Positions 1-8,716 of a stretch of 64,000 nucleotides of DNA are shown one piece after another. The DNA comes from Leptodesmis sichuanensis A121 (GTDB lineage: Bacteria; Cyanobacteriota; Cyanobacteriia; Leptolyngbyales; Leptolyngbyaceae), in NCBI RefSeq assembly GCF_021379005.1, contig NZ_CP075171.1, forward strand, positions 4,588,001-4,652,000. The letters run 5' to 3'. The notes below the pieces were generated by a model, which saw only the letters and a list, made by a program, of their open reading frames with translations, was not told the origin of the DNA and did not search any database. The position numbers and the translations under genes were made by a program. Numbering within the stretch: the first letter of the stretch is position 1; the number at the start of each line of letters is the position of its first letter.

Positions 1-805
1 CGCGGCCCACATCCCTGAGCTTAATCAACGTTCCGTCCGTACCCGTTTTGACAATCAGATCATCAAACTCAGAAGGATCCTTTAATCGACCGAGAGCCTG
101 TAAATCGATCTGGTAAAGCTGATCCTTGGGAGACGGAGATTGCCCAATCCGGCCTGCTCCCACCTGAATATTTTGCTCCTTGAGAGCATTCACCACATCC
201 TGCACTACCAGTCCCCGTGCCGCCAATCGATCTGGATCCAGCCATAGCCGCATGGAGTAACGCCGTTCTCCAAAAATCTGCACGTTCCCAACTCCAGGCA
301 CCCGCTTTAAAGCATCGGCCAGGTAAAGATCGGCGTAGTTACTCAAGAAAATTGTGTTGTATTCCTGGTTATCAGTATAAAGGCCGATCCCCATCAGGAT
401 ATTGTTGGCCTGCTTCGTTACCCGCACTCCCGTCTGCTGTACGGTGTCTGGCAACTGGGAAGTCACCGATGAAATCCGGTTTTGCACATCCACGGCAGCA
501 ATGTTTTTATTGCGAGTGGATTGAAACGTCGCTGTGATCGTACTGGAGCCATCATTACTGCTGGTGGAAGACAGGTAGCGCAAACCTTCAACCCCGTTAA
601 TCTGGCGCTCCAGAATCGTCGTTACGGCACTTTCCACCACCTCCGCATTGGCTCCTGGATAGTTGGCTGATACCTGCACCTGTACCGGACTGATATCAGG
701 GAACTGGTCAACGGGCAAGGAAGGAATGGAAATGGCTCCAATCAGCAGAATGATCAGGGCACAAACGATGGAAAAAACTGGCCGTCGAATGAAAAAGTCT
801 GCCAT
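1..805 (-). CDS. RND (HAE1/AcrB-type) efflux permease, N-terminal part, cut by window edge
   Basis: Reading leftwards from an ATG at 805, the frame stays open for 268 codons to the window edge, so only the N-terminal quarter or so of a protein of about 1,000 residues is visible. The start MADFFIRRPVFS followed by one hydrophobic helix (about residues 10-30) is the classic first segment of the hydrophobe/amphiphile efflux-1 family. It is followed by the porter-domain stretch with SLPVDQFPDISP and a region resembling the PN1 subdomain. Known role: proton-driven inner-membrane export of drugs or other amphiphiles, working with a periplasmic adaptor and an outer-membrane channel. The adaptor gene lies immediately upstream on the same strand (gap 163 bp), which supports an operon. 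No clear Shine-Dalgarno precedes the ATG; the leader is pyrimidine-rich. The substrate cannot be inferred. Confidence 0.9.
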   Translation of the reverse strand, partial: MADFFIRRPVFSIVCALIILLIGAISIPSLPVDQFPDISPVQVQVSANYPGANAEVVESAVTTILERQINGVEGLRYLSSTSSNDGSSTITATFQSTRNKNIAAVDVQNRISSVTSQLPDTVQQTGVRVTKQANNILMGIGLYTDNQEYNTIFLSNYADLYLADALKRVPGVGNVQIFGERRYSMRLWLDPDRLAARGLVVQDVVNALKEQNIQVGAGRIGQSPSPKDQLYQIDLQALGRLKDPSEFDDLIVKTGTDGTLIKLRDVGR

Positions 806-968
806 AGGGAGAAAGGGAGAGAGGGAAGAGGAGAGTTGAGAGTAGCTAAGAGTGATGAGTTTTAAGTTTTGAGTTTTGAATTGTCATGAGTTATTCGTTC
901 TTGGTTCTCTACCAATAACGAATGATCCATGCCCCATGACATTTCGCTATCGAATATCCACTTTGTCG

Positions 969-2387
969 CTACTGGCTCACTGGGGCGATCGGCGCACATT
1001 CCGACAAATTCAAAATTCCGGAGAGAACGATTTGTTCATTGGGCTTGAGGCCATCCAGAACGTTGTAACTATTGCCCTGAATGGCTCCCAATTTAACGGG
1101 GCGTTGGCGGACAATTAACGTGGGAGCGTTGCCGGGAGGTGCGCCTGCGGGTGGGCCAGCCTGGGGCATTTTGCTCATCATCTCTTTACAGGTGTTGTCC
1201 ATCGGTTGGGCGACAAAGATAAAGGTTTCGCCACCCAGACGAGAAATGGCAGCCGTGGGCACCAGAATGCCAGGACGCGATCGCCACACGACTCTGGCCT
1301 TGGCAAATTGTCCTGCTCTCAGTGCGCCAGCCCGATTGTCAAAGGTTGCTTTGGCGAGAATGCTCTGAGCACGGTTGTCGGCCTGGGGAGAAACAAAGCT
1401 AATCTGTCCGCTGCTGAGAACGCCTCCCTGATGATTCAAAAGTTGGACTGGTAAGCCTTCGCGTAATTCCGAGGCTCTTTCTAGCGGAATCGAAAGGTTC
1501 AGTTCCAGCACTTCATTCTGGGTAACGCTGGTGAGGGTGTCGCTGGTAGAAACCAACTGGCCCAGTTTTACGGGAATGTCACCCACCACCCCATCAAAGG
1601 GAGCCACGGTTGTTGTTTGTTGCAATCGTACATTGGTAACATTGGCATTGGCTTTGGCCTGCTGCAGACCGGCTTCAGCTTCAGAAAGGTTGGCCCTTGC
1701 GGCTTGGATCTGGCGATCGAGTGCTCTTAATTCCGAAATCGCTTGAAAGCGATCGCGTTCCACCTGATCTAACTGTTGCTGTGGTAACGCTCCTTCCTTG
1801 ACCAAAGCTTGAATTCGCTGATATTGCTGATTCTGTAAGTCTACTTCTGCCTGTTTGGCAATCCGATTCGCTTCCTGGGCCTGAAGTTGAGAAAAAGCAT
1901 TGGAACGGGTCGCACGAGCGGAATTCACGGCTGCCAGGTTACTCGCCAACTGAGCTTCTTGCTCCTGGGGTTTAACTTGAATCAAGGGATCGCCTTTGCG
2001 AACCCGATCGCCCGCTTTTACATAGATCTGACTCACTCGCCCAGTAATTTCGGGCTGCAGCACAACGGACTGGCGCGAATCCAGGGATCCCACGTATTCT
2101 GAAGCATCTTGCACCTGAGCGGTCTGGGCGGTTCCCAATTTCACTGGGATGCCGCCAGCCATCCCAGGCATGGCTCCTGGCTGCGGCCCGGAATGGCTGG
2201 CCTGCCACCAACGCCAGCCAAATCCTACCCCTAGTGTTAACAGAACCAATCCCAGAATCGCTAACCAGCGCTGGCCAGAAGGTTTTGAGTGGAAGGGCGA
2301 TCGCTTACTCTTGCCAGTAGTTGAAGAAACTTCCAGTTCTTCAACTTTGGTGGAAGTTCCATCTTGAGAAGAATCAAAAACAGACAT
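969..2387 (-). CDS. RND efflux periplasmic adaptor (membrane fusion protein)
   Basis: This 472-residue protein has a hydrophilic N-terminus, one membrane anchor at about residues 41-60, and then the usual adaptor layout. A first half-lipoyl segment contains GRVSQIYVKAGDRVRKGDP. A long coiled-coil hairpin rich in Gln, Ala and Arg spans about residues 140-255. The second half-lipoyl segment contains TVAPFDGVVGDIPVKLGQLV, and beta-barrel and membrane-proximal domains follow. Known role: these proteins bridge the inner-membrane RND pump and the outer-membrane channel. The C-terminal third carries a Gly/Pro/Ala-rich insert (QAGPPAGAPPGNAP), probably a surface loop. The RND permease gene follows downstream on the same strand. 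The 160-residue linker-coil length is normal for the HlyD/AcrA group. The family call is strong; the exported compound is unknown. Confidence 0.92.
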   Translation of the reverse strand: MSVFDSSQDGTSTKVEELEVSSTTGKSKRSPFHSKPSGQRWLAILGLVLLTLGVGFGWRWWQASHSGPQPGAMPGMAGGIPVKLGTAQTAQVQDASEYVGSLDSRQSVVLQPEITGRVSQIYVKAGDRVRKGDPLIQVKPQEQEAQLASNLAAVNSARATRSNAFSQLQAQEANRIAKQAEVDLQNQQYQRIQALVKEGALPQQQLDQVERDRFQAISELRALDRQIQAARANLSEAEAGLQQAKANANVTNVRLQQTTTVAPFDGVVGDIPVKLGQLVSTSDTLTSVTQNEVLELNLSIPLERASELREGLPVQLLNHQGGVLSSGQISFVSPQADNRAQSILAKATFDNRAGALRAGQFAKARVVWRSRPGILVPTAAISRLGGETFIFVAQPMDNTCKEMMSKMPQAGPPAGAPPGNAPTLIVRQRPVKLGAIQGNSYNVLDGLKPNEQIVLSGILNLSECAPIAPVSQ

Positions 2388-2434
2388 GGATTTTGCCTCA
2401 CTTATGGCTGCTCATTGTGAGCTTCTGCCCCTAG

Positions 2435-2509
2435 TTAAACCAAGTCCAGATGGAGAACGGTTGTTTTCCGATCCGAGAAACTCCGGTTCTGGACTTGGAC
2501 AAGGTTTAA
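2435..2509 (+). repeat. Dispersed hairpin repeat, copy A
   Basis: This 75-bp imperfect palindrome has outer arms TTAAACCAAGTCCAG and CTGGACTTGGACAAGGTTTAA-like (the right arm is split by an extra GGACAA) around a variable centre with AGAACGG, GTTTTC, GAGAAACT and GGTTCT blocks. Related copies lie at 4375, 9364, 9834, 9907 and 20541, all in intergenic DNA and in both orientations. It is the best-preserved copy together with copy F. Confidence 0.75.
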
Positions 2510-2724
2510 TTAAGGCTTTGAACAGCCTTAATCGCAGTCTCGGAATGGCTTGGTGATGACTGATCAGCATTCTTGATAAGACTTAAGCCATCACTAAACC
2601 ACATGCTCTCTGTCCACGGGTAGACCCATTAGGATGATGTCAATTGCAGCGTTTTATTCCTTGTAATAAGATATTTGCGGCGGAAGGAATGCAGGCGCTT
2701 TTGTGATACCTATGGTGGATGACA

Positions 2725-2752
2725 AACAAAAAAGGACAGAGTAAGTCTGCCC
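2725..2752 (-). terminator. Rho-independent terminator after the DUF1825 gene
   Basis: Read on the minus strand, GGGCAGA-cttac-TCTGTCC forms a 7-bp stem (one G:U pair) with a 5-nt loop, followed directly by TTTTTTGTTTG. It sits 29 bp past the stop codon at 2781. Confidence 0.8.
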
Positions 2753-2780
2753 TCAAATCAATAATTCTTTTGCCGCTTAA

Positions 2781-3098
2781 TTACTTCTCAACTTCAGCCT
2801 TCATGCGTTCCAGTGTCATGTTCATCTGGTCAAACATTTGCTGAGGAGTAATACCAAATTGGCCTAACTGAGTTTTCAATTGTTCCACGGTCATTTGTGC
2901 CATAAAATCTTCAGACAGCTCAAAGCGCTTCATGAAGATTCGATAGCGTTCCATAATGGCTTCCATCTGCTCAATAAAGATGATTTTGCCTTCCCGGTCA
3001 AATTTACCATAGTGGCTACCCAGTTGCATTAGCGACTGGTAATCCTCGAAGAGTTGCTTCGCTTCCTGCTGAACAATTTCAGAGTCAAAAAATCCCAT
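2781..3098 (-). CDS. DUF1825 family conserved cyanobacterial protein
   Basis: This 105-residue acidic, largely helical protein begins MGFFDSEIVQQEAKQLFED. It carries the conserved cyanobacterial DUF1825 signature of a helix with YGKFDREGKIIFIEQMEA and a later ERYRIFMKRFELSEDF. The C-terminal half is rich in Met and Gln (FGITPQQMFDQMNMTLERM) and probably forms a coiled helix pair. There is no signal peptide or membrane segment, so it should be cytosolic. The function of this family is not established. Its length matches the family. It is transcribed alone, with a strong terminator 29 bp downstream; the J-domain gene upstream is on the same strand with a 112-bp gap. The family assignment is made from recall of the sequence pattern. 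Confidence 0.85.
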   Translation of the reverse strand: MGFFDSEIVQQEAKQLFEDYQSLMQLGSHYGKFDREGKIIFIEQMEAIMERYRIFMKRFELSEDFMAQMTVEQLKTQLGQFGITPQQMFDQMNMTLERMKAEVEK

Positions 3099-3210
3099 AG
3101 CTTTAAAGTCTCAACTATGTGAGAAAAACAGGTTTGAAGTGCTTATACAAATTATCTTAGGACAGTGACAGAGGTTGGGTTAAGTAGGGGTTTCACTACT
3201 CCAAACCCCC

Positions 3211-4290
3211 TTACCGCCCGCCAAATAGGGCAGCTAGCCAACCTCGTTTCTGCGTTTTTACAGGTTGTTGAGCACCAGGGCTAAAGTGAGCGCGATCGGA
3301 TCTTTTACCCAATAGCCAGTCCCAAAATCCTCTGCGATCGACGGACTGTGATAGTTGCGGGCTGTCCTGGCTCGATCGGGCTGGTGCTGATCGTGGCTTG
3401 GGTGGCTGAGAACGCTGGCTGTTGTTATGAGTACGCCCAGGCGATGCAACTGGCAACCCAACTTTTGCACCAAATTTTAAGACAAGCGGATCTTTAGGGT
3501 TCAGTTCATAAGCCCGCTTTAAATGCACCTTTGCCATTCCTGGGAATTTCTGCTGGTGTAGATAGGCAACTCCCAATAAAGAGTGATATTCACTCTTGGT
3601 GGCCTTGATCTTAATGGCATCCCGCAACTCTTGTATGGCTTGATTCCAGGCTCCTTTTTTGGCGTACTCCTGTGCCCTGCGGTAGTGGCGTTGGTCGTAG
3701 CTCTCTGTCACCACCTCAGGATTGGTAGGGGCAGGGGTAAACTGTACGGGCTGGGCTTCTGCTGCTGCAATCAGGCCAGTACGCCGTTCTCGAACGATCC
3801 CATCCCCCATTTTGAGCTGTAAATAAACCAGATTCAGCTCACTGATCTGCTGGGTAATGGATTCAAATTTCTCTAACTCCAGAGATTCATATTGAGACTG
3901 GGCCAGCGTGCTAATGGACTGCTCATAAAAGGTGTCTACTCCAGTTACGGGATGCTCCATCAGCTTACGAGCAATCTCGCTTTCAGGGGTGAGTGGGCCT
4001 TCCCGACACAGCCGCCGAACTTTAATCCGGAGCAGGGCCGTGTGTTCTGCACGCCCTTTATCTTGTTTTAACTGTTCATACGCTGGATTAACTAACCGAG
4101 CGAGCAGTTGGGTGGCCAGTTCTTTTTCATTTCCTCCAGCCAGAGCGTAGCGATCAGGGTGGAGCAGCTTGGCAATATCACGGTAGCGCTTCAGGACACG
4201 GCGATCGTCCGCAGCTACTGGAATTCCTAAGATGGCGTAGGGGTCAGCAAATTTTTTGATCCATTCCGAGGGAAGAGCGCTATATGACAT
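3211..4290 (-). CDS. J-domain protein with C-terminal TPR-like repeats
   Basis: From an ATG at 4290 the product is 359 residues; a TTG two codons upstream is possible but unnecessary. Residues about 17-85 form a J domain: DPYAILGIP at its start and the invariant HPD at residues 44-46, which stimulates Hsp70/DnaK ATPase activity in this family. A helical middle region follows. Residues about 200-275 contain two TPR-like helical hairpins (YAKKGAWNQAIQELRDAIK and the next LGVAYLHQQKFPGMAKVHLK). The tail is basic and Ser/Pro-rich and ends in WGWLAALFGG-like aromatic residues. There are no Gly/Phe or zinc-finger domains, so this is a class III DnaJ-like co-chaperone, not the main DnaJ. The client is unknown. 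Confidence 0.88.
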   Translation of the reverse strand: MSYSALPSEWIKKFADPYAILGIPVAADDRRVLKRYRDIAKLLHPDRYALAGGNEKELATQLLARLVNPAYEQLKQDKGRAEHTALLRIKVRRLCREGPLTPESEIARKLMEHPVTGVDTFYEQSISTLAQSQYESLELEKFESITQQISELNLVYLQLKMGDGIVRERRTGLIAAAEAQPVQFTPAPTNPEVVTESYDQRHYRRAQEYAKKGAWNQAIQELRDAIKIKATKSEYHSLLGVAYLHQQKFPGMAKVHLKRAYELNPKDPLVLKFGAKVGLPVASPGRTHNNSQRSQPPKPRSAPARSSQDSPQLSQSVDRRGFWDWLLGKRSDRAHFSPGAQQPVKTQKRGWLAALFGGR

Positions 4291-4666
4291 TGACAAGCAG
4301 CCTTACAGGGATAGTTACAATCTAAAATTCTCTGTAGATCCAGCCGTTTTTCTGATTGCCTGATTTAAGGTAACTAAACCAGATCCAGCCAGAAGATGGA
4401 GTTTTCTGGTGAAAAAAACTACAATTCTGGACTGGGACAAGTTTATTTTCTGTTGTAACCAGTTATTTTAGCCATCATAAAGTCTTTATAGAAATCTCGT
4501 ATTAGCATCAGCAAATCCCCAAGCCCTACTTTAATGTACTGTGCATTTATTGAAGGAACAGGACAGTGGCTCTCAAATCTTACTGGTGTCTCTCCACGGA
4601 TGGATAAGAGGAACAGGATAGAATTGGGGCAACGAGAGTACAGTCGTTCTGATGGAGTGAGCCATC
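4291..4666. other. Intergenic region with divergent promoters
   Basis: This gap separates the divergent J-domain and TM2 genes. It contains copy B of the dispersed hairpin repeat (4375-4445) and no other recognisable gene or RNA. Confidence 0.6.
4375..4445 (+). repeat. Dispersed hairpin repeat, copy B (degenerate)
   Basis: Starts TAAACCAGATCCAG and ends TTCTGGACTGGGACAAGTTTA, the same arms as copy A with several changes. The centre keeps GAAAAAAACTAC in place of GAGAAACT. Confidence 0.65.
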
Positions 4667-5083
4667 GTGTTCAGTAAGTCCAAAGATCTATTGAGTAAAC
4701 CCAAAGATCGCAAGGTTGCTTCCCTGCTGGCCTTGGCTGGTGCCGTCGCTCCGATCGCAGGCTTCCATAAGTTCTATCTCAGACAACCCATCTGGGGAAT
4801 AGTATATCTTCTGCTTTCCTGGACTCCGATTCCTCGGATTGCCAGTGGGATTGAGGCTGCCTGGTATTTATTTCAGGACTCGGATGAGTTTGATCTGCGG
4901 TTCAATCATGGGCTATCCTCAACCACGACTCTTCCCACTTCTCCCACCCCACAAGTTGATCCGAACAAAATTGGAGCGATCGCCGATGCCGTTCGCAAGC
5001 TGGATCAACTCCGGGAAGATGGCCTGATTTCAGAATATGAGTTTGAGCAGAAACGCCGCCAGTTACTGGATCAAATTGGGTAG
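4667..5083 (+). CDS. TM2 domain protein with C-terminal SHOCT-like motif
   Basis: The start is a GTG at 4667; no in-frame ATG fits the conserved N-terminus better. The 138-residue product begins with a basic Ser/Lys segment. A TM2 domain follows at about residues 15-70: two hydrophobic helices (VASLLALAGAVAPIAGFHKF and the next around IWGIVYLLLSWTPI) with the typical GxHKFYL turn between them. After a Ser/Thr/Pro linker, residues about 110-138 (KLDQLREDGLISEYEFEQKR) match the short helical SHOCT motif, which is often found at the end of small membrane proteins. The likely location is the membrane. The biochemical role of TM2 proteins in bacteria is unknown. No operon partner is evident; the next plus-strand gene starts 184 bp away. 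Confidence 0.82.
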   Translation: MFSKSKDLLSKPKDRKVASLLALAGAVAPIAGFHKFYLRQPIWGIVYLLLSWTPIPRIASGIEAAWYLFQDSDEFDLRFNHGLSSTTTLPTSPTPQVDPNKIGAIADAVRKLDQLREDGLISEYEFEQKRRQLLDQIG

Positions 5084-5267
5084 CAGAAGGCAGAAGGGAT
5101 TGGTTATTTGGCATCTTGTCACTGGTGATTGCCTGATTACTGCGGGTGGGGTACGAGAAAAGGTTTAAGCACTCAGTGCTAAATTTCTAGTTCAGAGCAA
5201 CCTTAAAACTCAAAACTTAGAACTCAAAACTCTGAATTTTTAATTCTTTATTCTCAACTGACCCCTT

Positions 5268-5792
5268 ATGCCTATTCTCAACTGGTTTGCCAACTTGACC
5301 CACGCTCACTCGTTGCGATCGCGCATTCTCAACGATCCGTACTATCGCTTTCAATCCCTTGAGGAAATTGAGATAGCCGCCAGTTTAGGGATTCAGATTG
5401 ATGTTAATCAGGCTGGTGTGGATGATTGGCTGCGCTTGCCGGGACTCTCGATTCATCAGGCCCGCACCCTGGTGGATTTAACCCAATCGGGCATTTATTT
5501 TCACTCTCTGGAGGATGTAGCGGCTGTTCTCAACCAACCCCCTGCTCGGCTCAAACCCTGGGAACCGATCCTGCGATTTTGCCACTATGAGGCGGACAGC
5601 ATTTATACGATTCAGCCCATCAATGCCAATACTGCCTCCGTTCAAGCCCTGACCCGCATCCCAGTTGTGGACTTATATCTGGCCAAGGCGATCGTCCAGA
5701 ACCGCCCTTATCGCAATCTCCCTCACTTGCAGCGACGGCTCTCCTTATCCAAGGAACTAACCGCCCAACTTGTGCACTACCTGAAGTTTTAA
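5268..5792 (+). CDS. Helix-hairpin-helix (ComEA-like) DNA-binding protein
   Basis: The 174-residue product contains two helix-hairpin-helix units. The first lies around residues 35-75 (IDVNQAGVDDWLRLPGLSIH). The second is nearer the C-terminus (INANTASVQALTRIPVV, then LAKAIVQNR). The INANTAS-x-LxxIPG-like pattern is the ComEA/PulS HhH signature, which binds DNA backbone non-specifically. Unlike ComEA of competence systems there is no signal peptide or membrane anchor, so this is a cytosolic relative, and a role in DNA uptake cannot be claimed. The ATG at 5268 is preceded by AT-rich simple repeats (AACTCAAAACT) rather than a clear Shine-Dalgarno. It converges with lepB, whose stop lies 44 bp past its own. 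Confidence 0.8.
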   Translation: MPILNWFANLTHAHSLRSRILNDPYYRFQSLEEIEIAASLGIQIDVNQAGVDDWLRLPGLSIHQARTLVDLTQSGIYFHSLEDVAAVLNQPPARLKPWEPILRFCHYEADSIYTIQPINANTASVQALTRIPVVDLYLAKAIVQNRPYRNLPHLQRRLSLSKELTAQLVHYLKF

Positions 5793-5836
5793 GTTCTCTC
5801 AGAACTGAAAACTGAGCACTCAAAACTTCCAACTCC

Positions 5837-6433
5837 CTACCTGACTGTGCCAATCCGGTCAAAGGGATAAAACCTGAACCAGGCATGGCCAATAATGTTT
5901 TGCTCTGGCAGGAAACCCCAGATATGAGAATCATTGCTGTTGGGCCGATTATCTCCCATCACAAAGAACTCTCCTGGGGGAACCTGAACAGGGGCCATCC
6001 GATAATCCGGTGGTGCGGCGATGTAAGGTTCTTTTAAAGGCGTGCGATCGACAAAAACTTTGCCATCCTTGACCTCCACAATTTGTCCTGGTTGCCCAAT
6101 AATGCGCTTGATAAATGCCTGATCTTTGGTAAATCCCAGGGTCTGCAACTGAGGAGGTGGGTCGAAGACCACAATGTCACCAAATTGAGGTGGATGAAAA
6201 CGATAGGACACTTTTTCGACGACCAGGCGATCGCCAATTTCCAGCGTTGACACCATCGAATCGGAAGGGATGAAACGAGGTTCCGCCACAAATAAGCGCA
6301 TTAGCAACGCCAGGATCAGCGCCATAAACAAAATTTGAAAATTATCCCACCAGATCTTCCAGGAAGATTTAACCGGGGATGACGGTGAGGACTGGGATTG
6401 CTCGGAAGTTTTTTCAGAAGTCATAGGCTCCAT
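5837..6433 (-). CDS. lepB: Signal peptidase I
   Basis: This 198-residue type I signal peptidase has a short cytosolic N-terminus rich in Ser, one membrane helix at about residues 31-50, and a catalytic domain outside. The nucleophile is Ser59 in PSDSM. The general base is Lys109 in FIKRIIG. The conserved box GDNRPNSNDSHIWG lies near residue 162. Known role: cleavage of signal peptides of Sec- and Tat-exported proteins at the outer face of the plasma and/or thylakoid membrane. Its size and single anchor fit cyanobacterial LepB. A second ATG three codons in (6424) is an alternative start. Cyanobacteria commonly carry two paralogues, and which one this is cannot be told here. It follows hemB on the same strand after 68 bp. 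Confidence 0.95.
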   Translation of the reverse strand: MEPMTSEKTSEQSQSSPSSPVKSSWKIWWDNFQILFMALILALLMRLFVAEPRFIPSDSMVSTLEIGDRLVVEKVSYRFHPPQFGDIVVFDPPPQLQTLGFTKDQAFIKRIIGQPGQIVEVKDGKVFVDRTPLKEPYIAAPPDYRMAPVQVPPGEFFVMGDNRPNSNDSHIWGFLPEQNIIGHAWFRFYPFDRIGTVR

Positions 6434-6501
6434 TCTCGCAAGCCAGTGTCTCTGAATGCAACTTCCACCAAGTACTTGTCCTCACCTACTTTCTATCCGC
6501 T

Positions 6502-7485
6502 TTATTCATTCAGCCAGCGAGCGGCATCCTTGGCATGGTAGGTAAGGATCAAATCAGCCCCAGCTCGTTTGAAGCTGGTTAAGGTTTCCATCACGACCTT
6601 CTGTTCATCAATCCAGCCATTCAGGGCGGCTGCTTTTACCATTGAATACTCACCAGAGACGTTATAAGCGGCGACTGGGAGATGAGAAGCTTGTTTTACC
6701 TGCCAGATGATATCCATGTAGGACAGAGCAGGCTTGACCATCAACATATCTGCTCCTTCGGCAATATCCAGGCCAATTTCTTTGAGGGCTTCTCGTGAAT
6801 TACCTGGATCCATCTGATAGGTGCGACGATCTCCAAATTGAGGTGCTGACTCTGCCGCATCCCGGAAGGGGCCATAGTAAGCGGAGGCATACTTCGCGGC
6901 ATAGGAGAGGATGGGGGTATCCTGGAATCCGGCAGCATCCAATCCTTCCCGAATCGCCTGCACAAAGCCGTCCATCATTCCGGAAGGGGCAATGATATCT
7001 GCCCCTGCTTTGGCCTGAGACACAGCCGTTTTCTTGAGCAGTTCCAGCGTGGGATCATTGAGTACTCGTCCGCTTAAGTCGCCTACTTCCAGATAGCCGC
7101 AGTGCCCGTGGGCAGTATATTCGCATAGGCAGGTATCGGCGATGATGATCAGATCAGGGACCGCCTCTTTAACTGCTGTGGCCGCTTTTTGGACAATGCC
7201 GCAATCATGCCAGGCTCCTGTGGCATTGGTGTCTTTATCTGCCGGAATACCAAACAGAATGATGGCTGGGATACCCAGGTCGTAGACTTCCTTTGCTTCC
7301 TCTACAATTTTGTCAACGGAGAGCTGGAAGACTCCCGGCATCGAACGAACTTCGTTGGCGATCGCATCCCCTAGTACAGCAAACAAGGGATAGATCAGGT
7401 CGCTGGTGGTTAGAACGGTTTCACGCACCATGCGGCGAAGTTGAGGATGGCTGCGAAGGCGACGAGGACGATGGACTGGAAACAT
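6502..7485 (-). CDS. hemB: Porphobilinogen synthase (delta-aminolevulinate dehydratase)
   Basis: This enzyme condenses two 5-aminolevulinate molecules into porphobilinogen, the second shared step of haem, chlorophyll and bilin synthesis. The ATG at 7485 gives [11 protein letters not shown], the usual cyanobacterial N-terminus (327 residues); a TTG five codons upstream is less likely. The two catalytic lysines lie in [16 protein letters not shown] and [11 protein letters not shown]. The metal-site segment reads [16 protein letters not shown]. The C-terminal [17 protein letters not shown] is also canonical. Length and motifs are complete, so it should be functional. It is cytosolic. It is upstream of lepB on the same strand, but a shared function is not implied. 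The tRNA-Glu at 10.5 kb feeds the same pathway but is not adjacent. Confidence 0.97.
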   Translation of the reverse strand: MFPVHRPRRLRSHPQLRRMVRETVLTTSDLIYPLFAVLGDAIANEVRSMPGVFQLSVDKIVEEAKEVYDLGIPAIILFGIPADKDTNATGAWHDCGIVQKAATAVKEAVPDLIIIADTCLCEYTAHGHCGYLEVGDLSGRVLNDPTLELLKKTAVSQAKAGADIIAPSGMMDGFVQAIREGLDAAGFQDTPILSYAAKYASAYYGPFRDAAESAPQFGDRRTYQMDPGNSREALKEIGLDIAEGADMLMVKPALSYMDIIWQVKQASHLPVAAYNVSGEYSMVKAAALNGWIDEQKVVMETLTSFKRAGADLILTYHAKDAARWLNE

Positions 7486-7672
7486 AATGCTGGTGGACAA
7501 GGTTTAACCCTTAAAAGCTTAAAACGTTCTGTAACTCACCTGTACACAAGTTACGTTACGTTCTGTTGCAATTGTGGTTTGCTCGAACTCTATTTCCTAT
7601 AGCCCCTTGAATATTTCATTCGCTATACTACACTTGTATTACGAATGTACCTGCTGTTATAGGGAGGATTGT

Positions 7673-8008
7673 ATGCAAGCATTGACCCGTACTTCAACCA
7701 CTGAGATGGAAGTAACCAGCATTCGTCTGGAACGAGAGTTGAAGGAAAGACTGAAAGAATTATCCGGTAATCAAGGATACCAGGCTCTCATCCGGGACAT
7801 TTTGTGGAATTATGTCCAGCAACGATCGGGTGATTATACTCCTTGCCTTTCCCCAGCAGACATCCGCTCTATTGTCTCTGCGACAGCCCAACAAGAACAA
7901 CACTGTGCCTTAACGGGCAAAGTGATTCGCCCCAACGAACAAATGCTACTTGGATTAACCACCAATGGGGTTATGGTTTCTCTTAGCTCTGATAGTTTGT
8001 CCAGCTAA
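7673..8008 (+). CDS. Small ribbon-helix-helix-type conserved protein
   Basis: The ATG at 7673 follows a strong Shine-Dalgarno (AGGGAGGA, 7661-7668), so a longer upstream in-frame extension starting at 7574 is rejected. The 111-residue product has an N-terminal segment MEVTSIRLERELKERLKEL followed by a helix (GYQALIRDILWNYVQQ). This beta-strand-helix-helix pattern is that of CopG/Arc-type ribbon-helix-helix DNA-binding proteins. The C-terminal half contains two cysteines (TPCLSP and HCALTGK), and its fold is not recognised. It could be a transcriptional regulator acting alone, since no toxin-like partner lies beside it. An imperfect hairpin follows the stop codon. The function is unproven. Confidence 0.78.
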   Translation: MQALTRTSTTEMEVTSIRLERELKERLKELSGNQGYQALIRDILWNYVQQRSGDYTPCLSPADIRSIVSATAQQEQHCALTGKVIRPNEQMLLGLTTNGVMVSLSSDSLSS

Positions 8009-8036
8009 AACTGGCTCTGCCAGTAAGTGCCAGTTT
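8008..8036 (+). terminator. Hairpin after the ribbon-helix-helix gene
   Basis: AAACTGGC and GCCAGTTT form a perfect 8-bp stem with a 13-nt loop, starting at the last base of the stop codon. No clear T tract follows, so termination is only likely, not certain. Confidence 0.45.
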
Positions 8037-8089
8037 AGAAATTGAACTAAGTATCTTTGGTTCTCCCGTTAGTACTGTGATAACTTTAT

Positions 8090-8716
8090 TTAATCAGAGA
8101 AGCAGGCTAATAGTCTTTCTCGAAAATTGTTGAAATTGACAAAGCCATAAGCTTGCCGTTTAATCAATTTAATTCGGTTGTTGATTCCCTCCATTGCGCC
8201 ACTCGTTGTGCGATTCCGAAAGTAGTTGCTAATCCCATCTAAATGGTTACGAATCGTTGTGCTTGCTTCACTATAGACGACTCGCGCTTGATCGAGCCAC
8301 CCTTGGATCTGACGCTTGCCTTCCTCAACGGTTAATGGTTGTTCATAAATCGCGCGAAACTCTTCTTTCCACTCATAGGCTTTTCCTAATCGCTTTGACC
8401 GTTTCAGAATCTCTTCTAACTTTGTCTTTTCTTCTGCTGTTAAATCCTTGCCATTCTTGAGCAAAATGAATTTGCTACCTCGGTCTGATACACCCGATTG
8501 TCTACGAATTTTATTTAACTCCTCATTGACTAATTTCATGACATGAAAGCGGTCAATCACTACCACGGCATTGGGAAACACTTTCTTGACTACCTTTGGG
8601 AACCCTCCCCACATATCCACGCTCACCTCTTCAACTTTTGCACGCACCTCTATGGGCTGCTGCTTCAGGGTTTCAATAATGTCTTCCTGTTGGTGACTGT
8701 CAATCACTTCAATCAA
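8090..8716 (-). CDS. ISL3 transposase, catalytic part (downstream frame)
   Basis: This part holds the DDE catalytic core of the ISL3 transposase (DDE_Tnp_ISL3). The segment VSVDMWGGFPKVVKKVFPNA carries one catalytic Asp, VVVIDRFHVMKLVN carries another Asp with the conserved RFHV, and TSGAMEGINNRIKLIKRQAYG carries the Glu. The frame is open upstream of its first ATG back to the A7 run, so the true product is probably a fusion with the upstream frame. The stop is at 8090, 31 bp inside the element. The equivalent protein at 57142-57768 is identical in every residue. Confidence 0.88.
   Translation of the reverse strand: MIEVIDSHQQEDIIETLKQQPIEVRAKVEEVSVDMWGGFPKVVKKVFPNAVVVIDRFHVMKLVNEELNKIRRQSGVSDRGSKFILLKNGKDLTAEEKTKLEEILKRSKRLGKAYEWKEEFRAIYEQPLTVEEGKRQIQGWLDQARVVYSEASTTIRNHLDGISNYFRNRTTSGAMEGINNRIKLIKRQAYGFVNFNNFRERLLACFSD

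Larger units (their letters stand above)
2388..2780. other. Intergenic region with hairpin repeat and terminator
   Basis: No gene is seen here. The region holds copy A of the dispersed hairpin repeat (2435-2509). Next to it is a short perfect stem (TTAAGGCT/AGCCTTAA, 2510-2531). The terminator of the DUF1825 gene lies at 2725-2752. The promoter of the adaptor-pump operon should lie here on the minus strand but was not pinned down. Confidence 0.6.

Noticed and set aside
7574-7672. Longer N-terminus for the ribbon-helix-helix protein
   Set aside because: The ATG at 7673 has a strong Shine-Dalgarno and starts the conserved segment; the upstream residues are Cys/Tyr-rich and unlike the rest.
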